NCBI RefSeq assembly: GCF_004210375.1
Contig: NC_134835.1
Coordinates: forward strand, 70,090,447 to 70,154,446
DNA from: Tachypleus tridentatus
Taxonomy: Eukaryota; Arthropoda; Merostomata; Xiphosura; Limulidae
Length of the DNA: 64,000 bases
Direction of reading: 5' to 3'
Shown: positions 1-11,300 of the stretch, piece by piece
How the letters are laid out: the number at the start of each line of letters is the position of its first letter
Position numbering within the stretch: position 1 is the stretch's first letter
Notes under the pieces: generated by a model
What the model was told of the DNA's origin: nothing
The model's database searches: none
What the model saw: the letters and a program-made list of their open reading frames with translations, nothing else
Made by a program: the position numbers and the translations under genes

Positions 1-665
1 AACTTCACAATACAATATTCTATAGTTATTACACCAACACTTTTTTCTTACCCATCTACTCTTGTGATATTTTCAGGTGAAACTGAGTTAACAATTGATC
101 AGTTAGATATGTCCACTTAACTGTGTAGATATTTGGTCAATATATCAACCACACATTAATTCTAAATCTTTTACTAATTAATGAATGACATTAAATGGAA
201 TAATAAGATTGGACACAAAGTGAAATGTAAGATGAACAATCTATTACAACACTAAACATTTATACAATATATTTGTATTTACTTTTCTTTAAACAGGACT
301 GTAAATTTTGTTGGCTATTCTCAACTGTTTCTTCTTCAAGACCCTGTTCCAGACTGTCTAAAATCTAAATCATGCAATTCTTAGTCTGAAAGAAACATTG
401 CAATTACCCACAATAACTAACACTTCCCACGTGGTTAACCATTTTCATTACAATATAGTTAAAACCATAGTCTATAGGTATCACCTGAACAACATTAAAG
501 AACACAGTTGTCGTTGGCTTTGCATGATATGCCACATTGTAACAATATTTTTCTTGGGTAGTAGAGGTATTATCTAAAAGATATCAACTGAGAAACAAAG
601 TCAACTAGAACAAAACTGATTTAATCTCACTATATATTTTGTGAAACCTGCATGCATTCAGATTA

Positions 666-747
666 TACAGGGTGTTCGGAAAGTCAATGTGCACTTATAC
701 ATTTATCAACAGACAAAACTGCACAGTGACTTTCTGAACAACCTGTA
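666..747. mobile_element. 82-bp palindromic MITE (mariner/Tc1-like termini)
   Basis: Left end TACAGGGTGTTCGGAAAGTC and right end (reverse complement) TACAGGTTGTTCAGAAAGTC match over about 28 bp with a few mismatches, with almost no interior. TA dinucleotides flank both ends, as expected of Tc1/mariner integration. No coding capacity. Confidence 0.75.
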
Positions 748-907
748 TAATAAATTGAATGTTATCAACACATTATTATAAATAAAAAATCTACTGCCAT
801 TGGCTGTATTGCAATATGAATAGTTAGTAGTTGAATACTGTTTCATTACAAGTTATGCTTCTTTCTTTAAAGCAGGTACAACATTTCAAGAACTTTACTT
901 TTTTAAA

Positions 908-1010
908 TTTGTAGTTAAGGACAAAGCTACACAAGGAGCTATCTGTGCTATGCCTACTACGGGTATCGTAACCCAATTTTTAGTGTTGTAAGTCCACAGA
1001 CATATATTGC
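908..1010 (-). repeat. tRNA-derived SINE fragment (family 2)
   Basis: The plus strand reads the SINE tail first (ACAAAGCTACACAAGGAGCT) and then a tRNA-like GGGTATCGTAACCC. It is related to the copy at 56412-56512. Diverged and truncated. Confidence 0.65.
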
Positions 1011-1420
1011 ATGATATGTATAAATTTACTCAGTCACATACAACCTTTATCCAACATTCAACATGAAAAATGAGCAAACTACTTAAAACATTATTAAAAG
1101 AAAAAACTATTACCTTTAAACTTTATAATTTTTGCATGCAAACTGACCAAGAACAACAAACATCCGTGGTTTACTGAAAGTTCATAAAAAACTCAACATT
1201 TCAACCTGTTATATCTTCTTATAACTCTTTAAAGTACAACTTTGGAAAATATTTTAACTTATACTTCCAAAATAAGTAACCAATTAGAAAATACTTCACA
1301 CCTCCCCAACACTTACATAATTTAGATATCAATGCCACTATGTCTAGATTTGGTGTCTTAAACTTTTCCTCAAACCCCTTGTCATGAGGCAGAACAATTT
1401 ACTACAGAAATTTCACAGGT

Positions 1421-1553
1421 CACAAAAAAGAGAATAAAGATAAAACACGAACACTCATCAAACTGTTACTACAAATCACAAGCAAAAAAATGTGATTAGT
1501 TGTAACAGTTTGATGAGGTGTTCCTGTTTTATTTTGATTCTCTTTATTTTGTG
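1421..1553. repeat. 133-bp near-perfect hairpin (60-bp arms)
   Basis: Left arm 1421-1480 and right arm 1491-1553 are reverse complements with few mismatches (shared core CATCAAACTGTTAC), separated by a 10-base A-rich loop. It could be a palindromic MITE or a hairpin RNA source. No flanking TA or other target duplication is clear. Confidence 0.75.
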
Positions 1554-1669
1554 CTTTAGATACAACAATTTGTAGTTCCTTCAGTTACATAGACTTGCAA
1601 TGAGAAATCCATGGTCAATTACTTTGGTTATTCTTTTTATACATCACATAGAACAACATGCTATAGCCA

Positions 1670-1884
1670 CAGGGTAGTCCGTAAGTCCCTACCCATCCAT
1701 ATATCTTATGTATCCAGTGTATCTGTGTGCTGTCCCTCATTCTCACTGCATAATATTATGCGACGCCATGTTCTGTGAGACATTTTCCTCAGGGGTTATT
1801 GTTCCAAATGCTGCGGTAACAGCTGCCTTCAACTCATCATTAGTATAACACATGGATGGGTAGGGACTTACGGGCCACCCTGTA
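1670..1884. mobile_element. Non-autonomous Tc1/mariner-like MITE, copy 1
   Basis: Terminal inverted repeats read CAGGGTAGTCCGTAAGTCCC and, from the other end, CAGGGTGGCCCGTAAGTCCC, continuing into TACCCATCCAT. The minus strand carries a decayed transposase-tail-like segment (TNDELKAAVTAAFG). A second copy is at 40604-40844. Both have the same orientation. Confidence 0.8.
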
Positions 1885-2249
1885 TTAGCCTACATTTTGG
1901 CTTAGATATGTAGATGGTTTTGGGGGAAGGCTTTACTTGTGAAGTTGAACAAACAAAATGCTTTCAACACATAAGTAATTCACATAAAGGTATACAGTTT
2001 ACAACTGAAAATGAAAACAACTACATGAAAATTTTTAAACGTCACCACCGTACAAATCCCCAAGTCTTAACCACTAAAATTCTTGGAAAAAAAACAACAC
2101 ATATAACTGAAATTACATAAACTGGTTTTAAATAATGTAATTCACCTGAAGCTAAGCACTCTAAAAAGCAACCTTAATTTAGCACGTAATATTTGCAACA
2201 CGGAAAACCAGTTCTCTACTCAAGTAGATACAGAAACTAATTTAACGAT

Positions 2250-2515
2250 TTAAAACGTAACGCGTGCGACTCGTAATCCGAGGGGCGCGGGTTCGCGCTC
2301 GCGTCGCGCTAAACATGCTCGCCCTCCCAGCCGTGGGGGCGTATAATGTGACGGTCAATCCCACTATTCGTTGGTAAAAGAGTAGCCCAAGAGTTGGCGG
2401 TGGGTGGTGATGACTAGCTGCCTTCCCTCTAGTCTTACACTGCAAAATTAGGGACGGCTAGCACAAATAGCCCTCGAAATTCCAAAAACAAACAAACAAA
2501 AAACAAACGATTTAA
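2250..2515 (+). repeat. tRNA-derived GC-rich SINE (family 1), 5'-truncated
   Basis: The head reads GCGTGCGACTCGTAATCCGA then a B-box-like GGGTTCGCG; the body is the same as the copy at 3476-3746, and the tail is (AAAC)n. The A-box part is missing. Compared with the minus-strand copy it lacks about 14 bases near the tail (CCTCGAAATTCC), a deletion between short CGA repeats. It is far more GC-rich than its surroundings. Confidence 0.9.
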
Positions 2516-3123
2516 AAAAAACAATGGCAAGAGACACTTAGACATTCAAAAATACTCTAAAAAACAAAGGAAACCTAATCGCTTGCAGCATTCCACACGT
2601 AGAGAATATTAGCATAATCAAATCAGAAATTTGAAAAAGACTAACACATAAATATAATATCCAGATTTATTTTTAACCCTGGAAAAAATTAAACACATAT
2701 CAAGGAAATTATAGAACGATCCCATGCCACCAGGAAACATCTACACAATAAAGTTTAACAGCTGTTCATCCTTTAAAACTGTTTAAACACGAAGTTACTT
2801 GAAGATCAGATTAAAATTACACCAAACAATCCATCCCAAAGCCCTTCAACATATGCACAGAAATAACAGCAATTTTTCTGGACAGAATATCACAGTATTA
2901 AAACAAGTACTTCGATATTCATAGAAAAAAATCAGAGAATTCTTTCAGTAAAATCAAACAGTTCCATAATTAACAAATACGTAGAAACATACCTATTTGT
3001 GTTTGTTACTTTCGAAAGTATTAGTAATCTTATGGTAATATTTCGCATAATATTTTCCGTCTTTTCATATTTATTCATTTTTTAAACTCATAAATGAACT
3101 GTCTTTGTTTGTTTGAATTTCGT

Positions 3124-3209
3124 CTCCCGCTGGTACAATCGGGGGCTCAATTCCCCTTGGTGAGCTCATCAGATAGCCTTATGTGGCTTTGCTATGAAAC
3201 ACACACACT
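3124..3209 (+). repeat. Short tRNA-like SINE (family 3)
   Basis: Has a T-arm-like GGGGGCTCAATTCCCC and ends CAGATAGCCTTATGTGGCTT TGC followed by (AC)n. The CAGATAGCC..GCTTTG tail is shared with the other SINEs and with the LINE 3' end. Confidence 0.7.
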
Positions 3210-3215
3210 TACATT

Positions 3216-3463
3216 GTTTGAATTTCACGCAAAGCTACAAGAGGGGTAACTACACCAACCATTGTTAATTTAGCAGTGTGAAACGAAAGGGAATGCAGCT
3301 AGTCATCACCACAACTGCCAACTACTGGGCTACTCTGTTACCAAGAAATAGTGGCATTAACCATGCCTTTATAACGTACCCACGGATAAAAAGGGCAAAC
3401 ATATTTGGTGTGACGAAGATTAGAACCCGCAAGAGTCAGATTAAGAGTCGAGCACCATAACCA
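3216..3463 (-). repeat. Old diverged copy of SINE family 1
   Basis: The plus strand begins with the tail (CACGCAAAGCTAC) and carries the recognisable GCAGCTAGTCATCACCAC and ATAGTGGCATTAACCATG body, much diverged from the young copies. A younger copy has inserted next to its head. Confidence 0.8.
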
Positions 3464-3475
3464 CCTAGCTATGAC

Positions 3476-3746
3476 TTTCTGTTTGGAAATTTCGCACAAA
3501 GCTACTCGAGGGCTATCTGTGCTAGCCGTCCCTAATTTAGCAGTGTAAGACTAGAGGGAAGGCAGCTAGTCATCACCACCCACCGCCAACTCTTGGGCTA
3601 CTCTTTACCAACGAATAGTGGGATTGACCGTCACTTTATACACCCCCCACGGCTAGGAGGGCGAGCATGTTTAGCGCGACGCGGGCGCGAACCCGCGACC
3701 CTCGGATTACGAGTCGCACGCCTTACGCGCTAGGCCATGCCGGGCC
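3476..3746 (-). repeat. Young, nearly full-length SINE family 1 inserted with a 12-bp target-site duplication
   Basis: 271 bp. On the minus strand it starts GGCCCGGCATGGCCTAGCGC (A-box region), then GACTCGTAATC, GGGTTCGCGCCC (B box), the GC-rich body and a CAAAC-type tail. The sequence CCTAGCTATGAC occurs at 3464-3475 and again at 3747-3758, a perfect target duplication. The head looks lysine-tRNA-like apart from a CGT anticodon position. Confidence 0.92.
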
Positions 3747-4084
3747 CCTAGCTATGACAGACCATATAAATAAATAACTGTTAATTCACACGTACTATAT
3801 GCAGATGCATAATTAAGTAGCCACTATGTAAATAAAGATTCTTTACAGTTAAAACTTGCTTAAAACTGCAAATGAAAATGATCACACTCGTGATGAAAGC
3901 GTTGTACATGCTCTAAAAATACTCTTCTTCACTATAAAAGGTGTAACTTGTAATAAAGTAATACTTATCATTAAGTAAATTAAAACGAAGCTATTAATCC
4001 AATTTAACTAGTTCTGTACTTCTTTTAATAAATTAAACTATAAACTATAATTTAATTTTCGTTCATGAGAATCTGGTTTAGGTT

Positions 4085-4150
4085 TGATTGATGACGTCAA
4101 ATTATTATTGGAAAACGTCCGTCACGCCCTTCAGTGGCTTGAACTGTGAA
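4085..4150 (+). promoter_or_regulatory. Probable ZFC3H1 core promoter region (CRE palindrome and inverted CCAAT box)
   Basis: A perfect cAMP-response-element palindrome TGACGTCA lies at 4092-4099, followed 8 bases later by ATTGG (inverted CCAAT box) at 4107-4111. Both sit about 240-255 bp upstream of the exon 1 start codon, where an arthropod or vertebrate housekeeping promoter could be. CRE plus NF-Y spacing of this kind is common in TATA-less promoters. No transcription start can be fixed from sequence alone; the 5' UTR may contain an unseen intron. Confidence 0.45.
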
Positions 4151-4346
4151 TTAGTTCTGATTACTGTTTTAGTGCAAGATTTTGGTCGTGTGTTAGTTTG
4201 GTATGTTGACTCAATATTATCTGTTACGCCATAAAATTGAGTTATTTTATTATCAGCTGAAATAGAGACAAGATTCGAACTTTAGTGCCACAAGTAGTTA
4301 GCTAAAGTTTAACTTGGATTGCTTTTCAACAATAAAATTAAATGAA

Positions 4347-5388
4347 ATGGAGGAAAATGAGGAGTTAGAAGAACCAGAATTAGAGGAAGGAGAGATTACA
4401 GACGATATTCCAAAAAGCAAAGATGGTGAAAGTAATAAAAAACGGTTAGTGGATTTGGACCTATCCATCTCTGAATCCAAATGTGACACAAATAATAAAA
4501 GTATTGGTACGGTTAATAATATTAATACTACTACAAGTACTAATAGTAATACTACCGTTAACGTTACTTCACCTGAAATGCCAGATGGAGAACCTAAAAC
4601 TAAGCCTAATCCAAGAGCTAAGCTTGTTGCTCCTTCGATTAAGCCTAATGCTAGTACTAATAGTTGTATAGCTTGTTTAGATAGCACTAGTACTATTAGT
4701 AGTACTACTAGTCCAATGGTAATTTTGGAAAACCACTTTAAGCTGTTTGGAAAAAAAGATACAGATCTTCGAAAAGCAGTCAAGTTAAAAAGTGAAAATG
4801 GTAAAATGTGTATAAAATCTGTGGGCTCGTTTATAAGCATAACAGAAGATGAAAATGCAAAAAATTTAAGCGGTAAAACTTACAGATACAATGAGCATAA
4901 TGCACATTTTTCTAGAAAGGATGGTAAACCTAATATTCAGCATAGGTCATACACAAATAGTATGACACATACTTTGAATAATGTTAAAAGTTCTACTAAA
5001 AGTCGATGGCTTCAGGAAAAGAAACATTCTGGAGGAAAAAGATGTAAGGATAAAAATAAAATAGGTAGTGGTAATGTACACAATTTGGGTGAAAGACGAA
5101 ACTATACTACTTTCAGTTCAAGAAGAAGATGCACTCATCAACTGAGGAAGGATGATCGTACCAGTGAATTTTTTTACAGTTTTAAAGACAAAAGAATGGA
5201 CCATGAAGAAGAAAGAAAGCCTTATGATTTAATTTCTTCACGTATTTCAAAAAGAGAATCATCACATTTAACTAAAAGATTTCCAGTGTATGGCAAGAAC
5301 TTGCAAAATGATAGATCAGCAAAGTTTGACACAAGTAACAAGAAACAACCATTGGATGATTTTGGAGTCAGCCTTAAAATCAGCTTAC
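4347..5388 (+). CDS. ZFC3H1: ZFC3H1 exon 1 (N-terminal acidic motif, Ser/Thr/Asn tract, basic region)
   Basis: The reading frame is open from a TTG at 4314, but the first ATG is at 4347, with G at -3 and G at +4 (good initiation context), so translation is placed there. Residues 1-20 are very acidic and contain EEGEITDD, matching the conserved vertebrate N-terminus. About residues 55-125 are a Ser/Thr/Asn-rich low-complexity tract encoded by ACT, AGT and AAT triplets. From about residue 165 to the end the chain is basic (RRR, KRCKDKNK) and resembles a disordered RNA-binding region. The 3' boundary is uncertain. Candidate donors are GT at 5335 (phase 1), 5367 (phase 0) and 5389 (phase 1); the stop in frame is at 5412-5414. 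The end given is the longest option and fits acceptor 14503 in phase. Confidence 0.85.
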
Positions 5389-8300
5389 GTATCCTTTATT
5401 GTTATTATTATTAGACATTTCAAACTATTTTCATTGGTTGTATTTCAGAGGATTTTAATTTAAATATGTTAAACAATAGGCACATTTAACACTTTTTATA
5501 ATTAGTGAACATCTTGGATTATGCCCAGTTATCCTAGAGCAGGATCCATGGAGGTTGATAGACCTCTCTCAAATAATGACAGTAAAGGAAAAGATGTGGT
5601 CATAAACAGAAGGGTTCTCCACCCAGTTCACCTACACATAAATAAAAATGGCCACCCTGATACAATGGAACTGTCAAGTTTTACATTCTAATCTGGATGA
5701 CATCAAAACACTGATTGCTTCCTATCATCCTGTTTGTCTCTCCTTACAGGAAACATTTCTGAAACCTGCCAATACAGTCACTTTTCGGTGGTTTTCCTTA
5801 TACAGAAAGGAGAGGCTGTGTGATGTGCATGGAGGGGTAAAACTGTTGGTTGATCAACATGTGGCCACTGTATTTGCCACTCAACACACTGTTGGAGGCT
5901 GTAGCCATCTGTGTTTCCTTGGGTCATACCATCACTGTTTGTTCTCTCTACTTGTTGCTTGGAGAGACCTATGATCAATCAGACCTTAATGCTCTCATTG
6001 TAAAGTTACTATCTCCCTTTTTAATCCTTGGGGACTTTAATGGACATCATCCCCTCTAGGGAAGTGATATTATTGATGGGAGGGGCCGATCTGTAGAGCG
6101 GATGATCTCTGCTCACAACCCTTCTCTTTTCGATAGTGGTTCTTGTATTTATTTTCATGCACCTAGTCTGTCCTTTACTGCTGTTGATTTCTTAATTTGC
6201 TCTCCTTCACTATTCTCCCACTTTTTGCTGGGTATCTCGCACTTCTATTTTATTCTCCACCTTTTTAGCCTTCAAGACTCGGGCAGAGTGACCATCTCTT
6301 TCCTTTCGAGCTGATCTTTTCTATGACTATAATTGCCCCTTTATGCTGGTGGAAGTCAAATTGGCCCTTCGTCAGTCTGGCAGTACATTGGTTGAACCTG
6401 ATGATATATACTAAGAGTTGCTGCGCTATTTATCTCCTACTTTTCTTGCTGCTGTTCTGATTGTTTGTAGCCAGATCTGGCAGGAGAATGTTTTTCCTGA
6501 TGCCTGGGACCAGGCTATTGTCCTACGTTTCTTTAGGCTTGGGAAGGATCCCAAGATTTCTTTGCACTACCATCCAATTGCTTAGACGAGCTGTCTCTGT
6601 AAGACCTCAGAAAGGATGGTTAATGCTCACCTTGTTTGATTTAAGGAATCAAACAACCTTCTCTCACCCACCCAGTGTGAGTTTTAATGACAATCCTTCA
6701 CCATGGACCACATGATTCGACTTGAAACATCAATCAGAGCAGCCTTTCTCAAGTGACAACATCTTGTGTCAATATTCTTTGACATTGAGAAGGCTTATGA
6801 TACCACATGGAGGTATGACATTTTGAAAGATCTCCACTTAAATGGGTTACATAATCATTTGCCCATTTTTTAAAAAAACTTTTGAATGGACAGGGGATTC
6901 CAAGCTCGTGTGGGTTCAACACTTTCCTGTTCTTTTCTACAGGAACTTGGAGTCTCTCAGATCTGTGTTTTGAGTGTCACACTTTTCAGTATAAAGATTA
7001 ATGCCATCACTGAATAACTCCTTACTGTTGGAAATGGGCTCTATGTTGATGATTTTCACATTTTTTGCCAGTTGTCAAACATGAGGTATATTGAGAGGCA
7101 GTTATAGGCTGCCTCCAATCATTTACCGAAGTGGACAACAGCAAATGGTTTTAACTTTTCTTTCTCTTAACTGTTTGAATGTACTTTTGTTGCCAATGAG
7201 GGAATTACTCCAATCCTGAACTCCGTGTCGGTGAAGTTGTGCTATCCATGGCCCTGGACACAAAATTCTTTGGACTTATCTTTGACTGTAAGCTGACATT
7301 TATACCACACATCAAGCAGGTATGAGCCAAATGTACAAGGGAACCAAACATTCTCTGTGTCCTTTCTTCAACAACTTTGGGAGTGGATCAGTGTTCTGTG
7401 CTTAAGATATATTGTGCTCTTATTTGATTGAAACTAGACTAGTAACTGATTTATGGCTCTGCCAGGACCTTAGCCTTGAAGATGCTGGACCCGTTCATTA
7501 TCAGTGACTTTTGCTCTGCTGTGGGGCTTTCTGCACTTTCCCAGTCCAGAGCTTTTATACCATCTCATGAACCACCTCTACACCTCTGCCATTTGCAAGT
7601 GTCTTCACTGTTTGCTTTGATCCATACTACAGCATCCTACCTGGGGTTGTGTTTTCTTTCCTTTGTGGTCCATGCGTTTTCAGAACAGACAATTTGCCAT
7701 GATTTTTTTCTGATCTTTGTATCCAGGCACAGTTTGATGAATTGGGTGTGACCTTAGATAACATTACTGTTTACACTGGTTATCCCATGCCATCATGGCT
7801 TATTACCATCTCCAAATATGACCTTTCTTTAAGTTTTCTGAGAAAATCAGATAGTCCCGACTGGAAGTGTCGTATTTTATATGCCGAAGATCTTTCGTAC
7901 CATGCTTCCATTCCCATTTATGTGGATGGTTCAAAATTAGGTGACTCTGTGGGCACTACCATGGTTTGTTGGGGTTTGGTAGTTCCACACAGAATCTCTT
8001 CTACAATTTATGTGTTCACTGCTGAACTGTATGTCATTTCTCTTACCCTGTATCACATAGTAACTAAGCAGTACTCTAATTGTAATTTTACATTGACTCG
8101 TTTAGCTCTCTACTGGCCCTGGAATTGCCTCACATTAGTTCTCAACCTTATTTTTACTGATATTTAAAACTGACTGGTTCATTTCTCTCTAACATCTACT
8201 TCTATCCAGTTCTTCTGGATACCAGGCTATATTGGTATTTGCAGGAATGAGTTTGCTGACATTGCAGCTAAGTCTGTTTGCTCTGGCGATATCACTGCTG

Positions 8301-11300
8301 TGCCTGTTCTTCCATACGTGGACTGTGGTCCTGTATTCAAGGCTCGGCTCTGTGCCAGTTGGCAGTAAATTTGGAGTGAGCAATATGAAAACAAGCTTTT
8401 CCAAATGAAACCCTCTATTGGACTTTGGCAGTCTTGTTTCTGTAAGGATCAGAAAGAGAAAGTTGTCCTAACTAGACTATGTATGTATTGGTCACAGTTT
8501 TATAACTCATAATTTTCATTTATCTAGGTCTGATGCACCAGTGTGTTGTCTGTGTGACACTCAGGTCACAATGAGCTACATTTTACTGTCTTGCTGTCGT
8601 TACAACTCTCAACAACAGCACTCTTTTGGAAGTTTTGTACAAAGGTTTATCCATAACATTGGACAGTGTCATAGGCGAGAGACACTGTCCAGCTTACAAA
8701 TGTTTTTAGTTTTTTAAAGGTGATTGGCCTTTTTAAAGGTATTTAAGTTTTTAATTCATAAATTATACTTTTTTTTTAAATGTGATTTCTTTTTATGAAT
8801 TAAAGCACAATTAGTTTGATATGAAATTAGAAAATAGCTGAAACATCAAATAACTTGAAACCAGGACTGGAAAGACCAACTTAAAAATGCAACAGTAATA
8901 AAGTGAGTTGTATCATACAGGTTGAGCAATAATGGTACAAACACATCTGGATTTTAATCATGAGTATTCTCTGAAAACAATTCAGTAGCTCAGATTATTT
9001 TAATCAGCGTGATCACATGTCAATATTTAAACCAGTCAAAACTTCTTCATCCCTTGCTGTTGTACATAATGTGAGAGTATGGATGAACTTTCATATGCAG
9101 TACACATTGTTCCTTCAGCCTATAAAATGCCAGGTTTTAAAAGTTTAATTTCACCACAAAGATGCCACAGTTGATGCAAGAAAGCAGAGATCAGGCGGTC
9201 TGGATGCTAATGACAGGGATGACACCAGCCAGTGTCGTGGCACACTTTGGAGTACTACTTGATGCATGACAATGTACATCTGCAACCAGCAAGGGTGTGC
9301 ACAAGTTGTTTGAATGAGAACAATGTGAATGTTCTGTATTGGCCTCCATATTCTCCTAATATGAATCACATTGAGTATATCTGGGACATTCTGGATCAGT
9401 GCATTTGTCATTGGGATACTGGCCCCAGTTCTCTCACTGAACTACATGCAGCATTTCTGGCTGGCTGGGACATCATCCCCAGAGGAAGATTGACAATGTG
9501 GTGGCATCTATGCCACACAGGATCCAGGTTCTTCTGGCAGCAAATGGAGGACATATCTGTTATTAGTATTCTGGGTGTTGAAATCCTGATTAAACTGTTT
9601 GTGTGCAGTTTCTAATCAAATTTGAATATTGTGTAGTGCAAAGACGTGTTATTTCATGATATGCACGTTCAAAACATGTTTAAACTAGCATATTAAAATT
9701 GTTTAACTGTATGTATGTTGTGTTTTTATTGCATCTCAGTATATATTGTAAGTATATATAATATATAAAAGAAATAACTTACGGCACAAGCAGCACACTT
9801 TACACTATCAAATTACAGTAACTAGGTGCTGTTCATGTGATGTGTATGCCTCATGAAACATTTTTACTCTTACTTATTTTGTGTAATCTAAAGCAACCTA
9901 AAAAGTCCCTATATTTACATTTTACTTTTATAAAAAAATATATAAACATGAAAAGCAAAAGAACTGAAATATTTGCCCAATCTTCTATCTTGCTGTTGAT
10001 TTAAGCCCATTTTTTACACTAATGGTGGTAATGCATTCAACAATTTTTAATTCAGTAATACATGAAAGAACATGGAGTAGTAACGTGCAAAATGTAGACA
10101 ATTTCTTTTAACTTTTAATTTTTGTAACTGTCATCAGAGCCATTAAAAATTCATCCAAGCTGGTATACAAGTTTCTCATAGGAGCATTGCTTGTGCTCAA
10201 AATGAAATTCACTATCTGTTCTGAACACAATGTTATACAATACATTATTTAATAGACAAAAACCTTGAACTTTTATGGTTATAGGTGCTTCATAATTAAA
10301 TGTAAGAGAGAATTATTAACAAATCTTGAAAGAGAGAGAGGATGTGATAAGAAGGGTTCTATTGGGTATTTGATAACTCTGTAACCATACAAAATTAGAG
10401 GAGAAAGTTATTGTTTGTCTGAACAGTGACAATTTTATAGTGAGTAATTTACATTTAATTTCATACTTTGTCAAGGGGTGATGGATAGAATAGATAAGAT
10501 GCCTAGAGAGAATGTGTGAGATTAGGGAAAATTCAGAATTTTTCTAAATATTTCTATCTCAAGACTGCTGGTGTGGGTTTGAAAACTTTTATTAAAATAT
10601 TGTTCTATATATGTGTAAAAAATGGCTCATTTGGGTTGAGAAAATTGTTTACGTAGAGGAGCGAACAATGTTTCAACCTTCAGTCATCGTCAGGTTCACA
10701 AAGAAAGGAGGAGGTAACTGATCATTGAAAGGGGTTGTGTAATTGAGTGCTAGAATGTAGAGGGCATGCTTAGATGTTTGAATATATAATTTTATATTAT
10801 TTTATTATTATTATTTTTATTAGGTATAAAGGTGTTCCTTTATATTGGTTTATTTTGGGTTTGAGTTGTTGTACAAGAAAGGCTTCTTTAATTTTGCATT
10901 TGTTTATGTTTGTTTCTCTGTTTAGTATTTGAGTGTTTTCTATGGTTATGTTGTGTTTATTTGACTTGCAGTGTTCGCAAATGTGTGAAGGTGACTTTTT
11001 GTGTTCTTTGAACCTGGTTTCCATTTTTCTACTTGTTTCTCCAATATAGAAGTCATGGCAGTTATCACATTGTATTTTATAAATAATGTTGGTGTGGTGT
11101 TTGTCAGTGTAGTGTTTACATAGTATAGACCTCAGTTTTGTGCCTGGTGTTTGAATAAATTTGCTATTAACTGGAATGTCATATTTTGTTACTAGTTTTG
11201 CCAAATGTTGGTTATTTTTTTCTGATGTCGGGAATATATGGTATGCAGCAGTATATGGTTTCGTTATTTTTTGATTCGTGAGATATATTTACTTTTAGTT

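Larger units (their letters stand above)
1..4084. other. 5' flank of ZFC3H1, repeat-rich, no gene seen
   Basis: No conserved coding sequence. It holds a SINE fragment (908-1010), three small palindromic or MITE elements (666-747, 1421-1553, 1670-1884) and a SINE cluster (2250-3746). The rest is AT-rich sequence in which I see nothing. Open frames at 2242-2445 and 3278-3460 fall inside SINEs. Confidence 0.7.

Noticed and set aside
2242..2445. Minus-strand open frame, and a similar one at 3278-3460
   Set aside because: Both lie wholly inside SINE copies; GC-rich repeats give chance open frames.
3660..3746. Possible tRNA gene with A and B boxes
   Set aside because: The sequence is the head of a SINE continuing into the SINE body, and the arms do not pair well enough for a functional tRNA.
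4314..4346. Upstream extension of exon 1 frame starting with TTG
   Set aside because: Non-ATG codon in a eukaryotic gene; the ATG at 4347 has good context and begins the conserved acidic motif.
4298..4840. 180-codon minus-strand open frame rich in Leu/Val
   Set aside because: It is the antisense shadow of the Ser/Thr/Asn low-complexity tract of exon 1 (ACT/AGT/AAT triplets), whose sense frame matches ZFC3H1.
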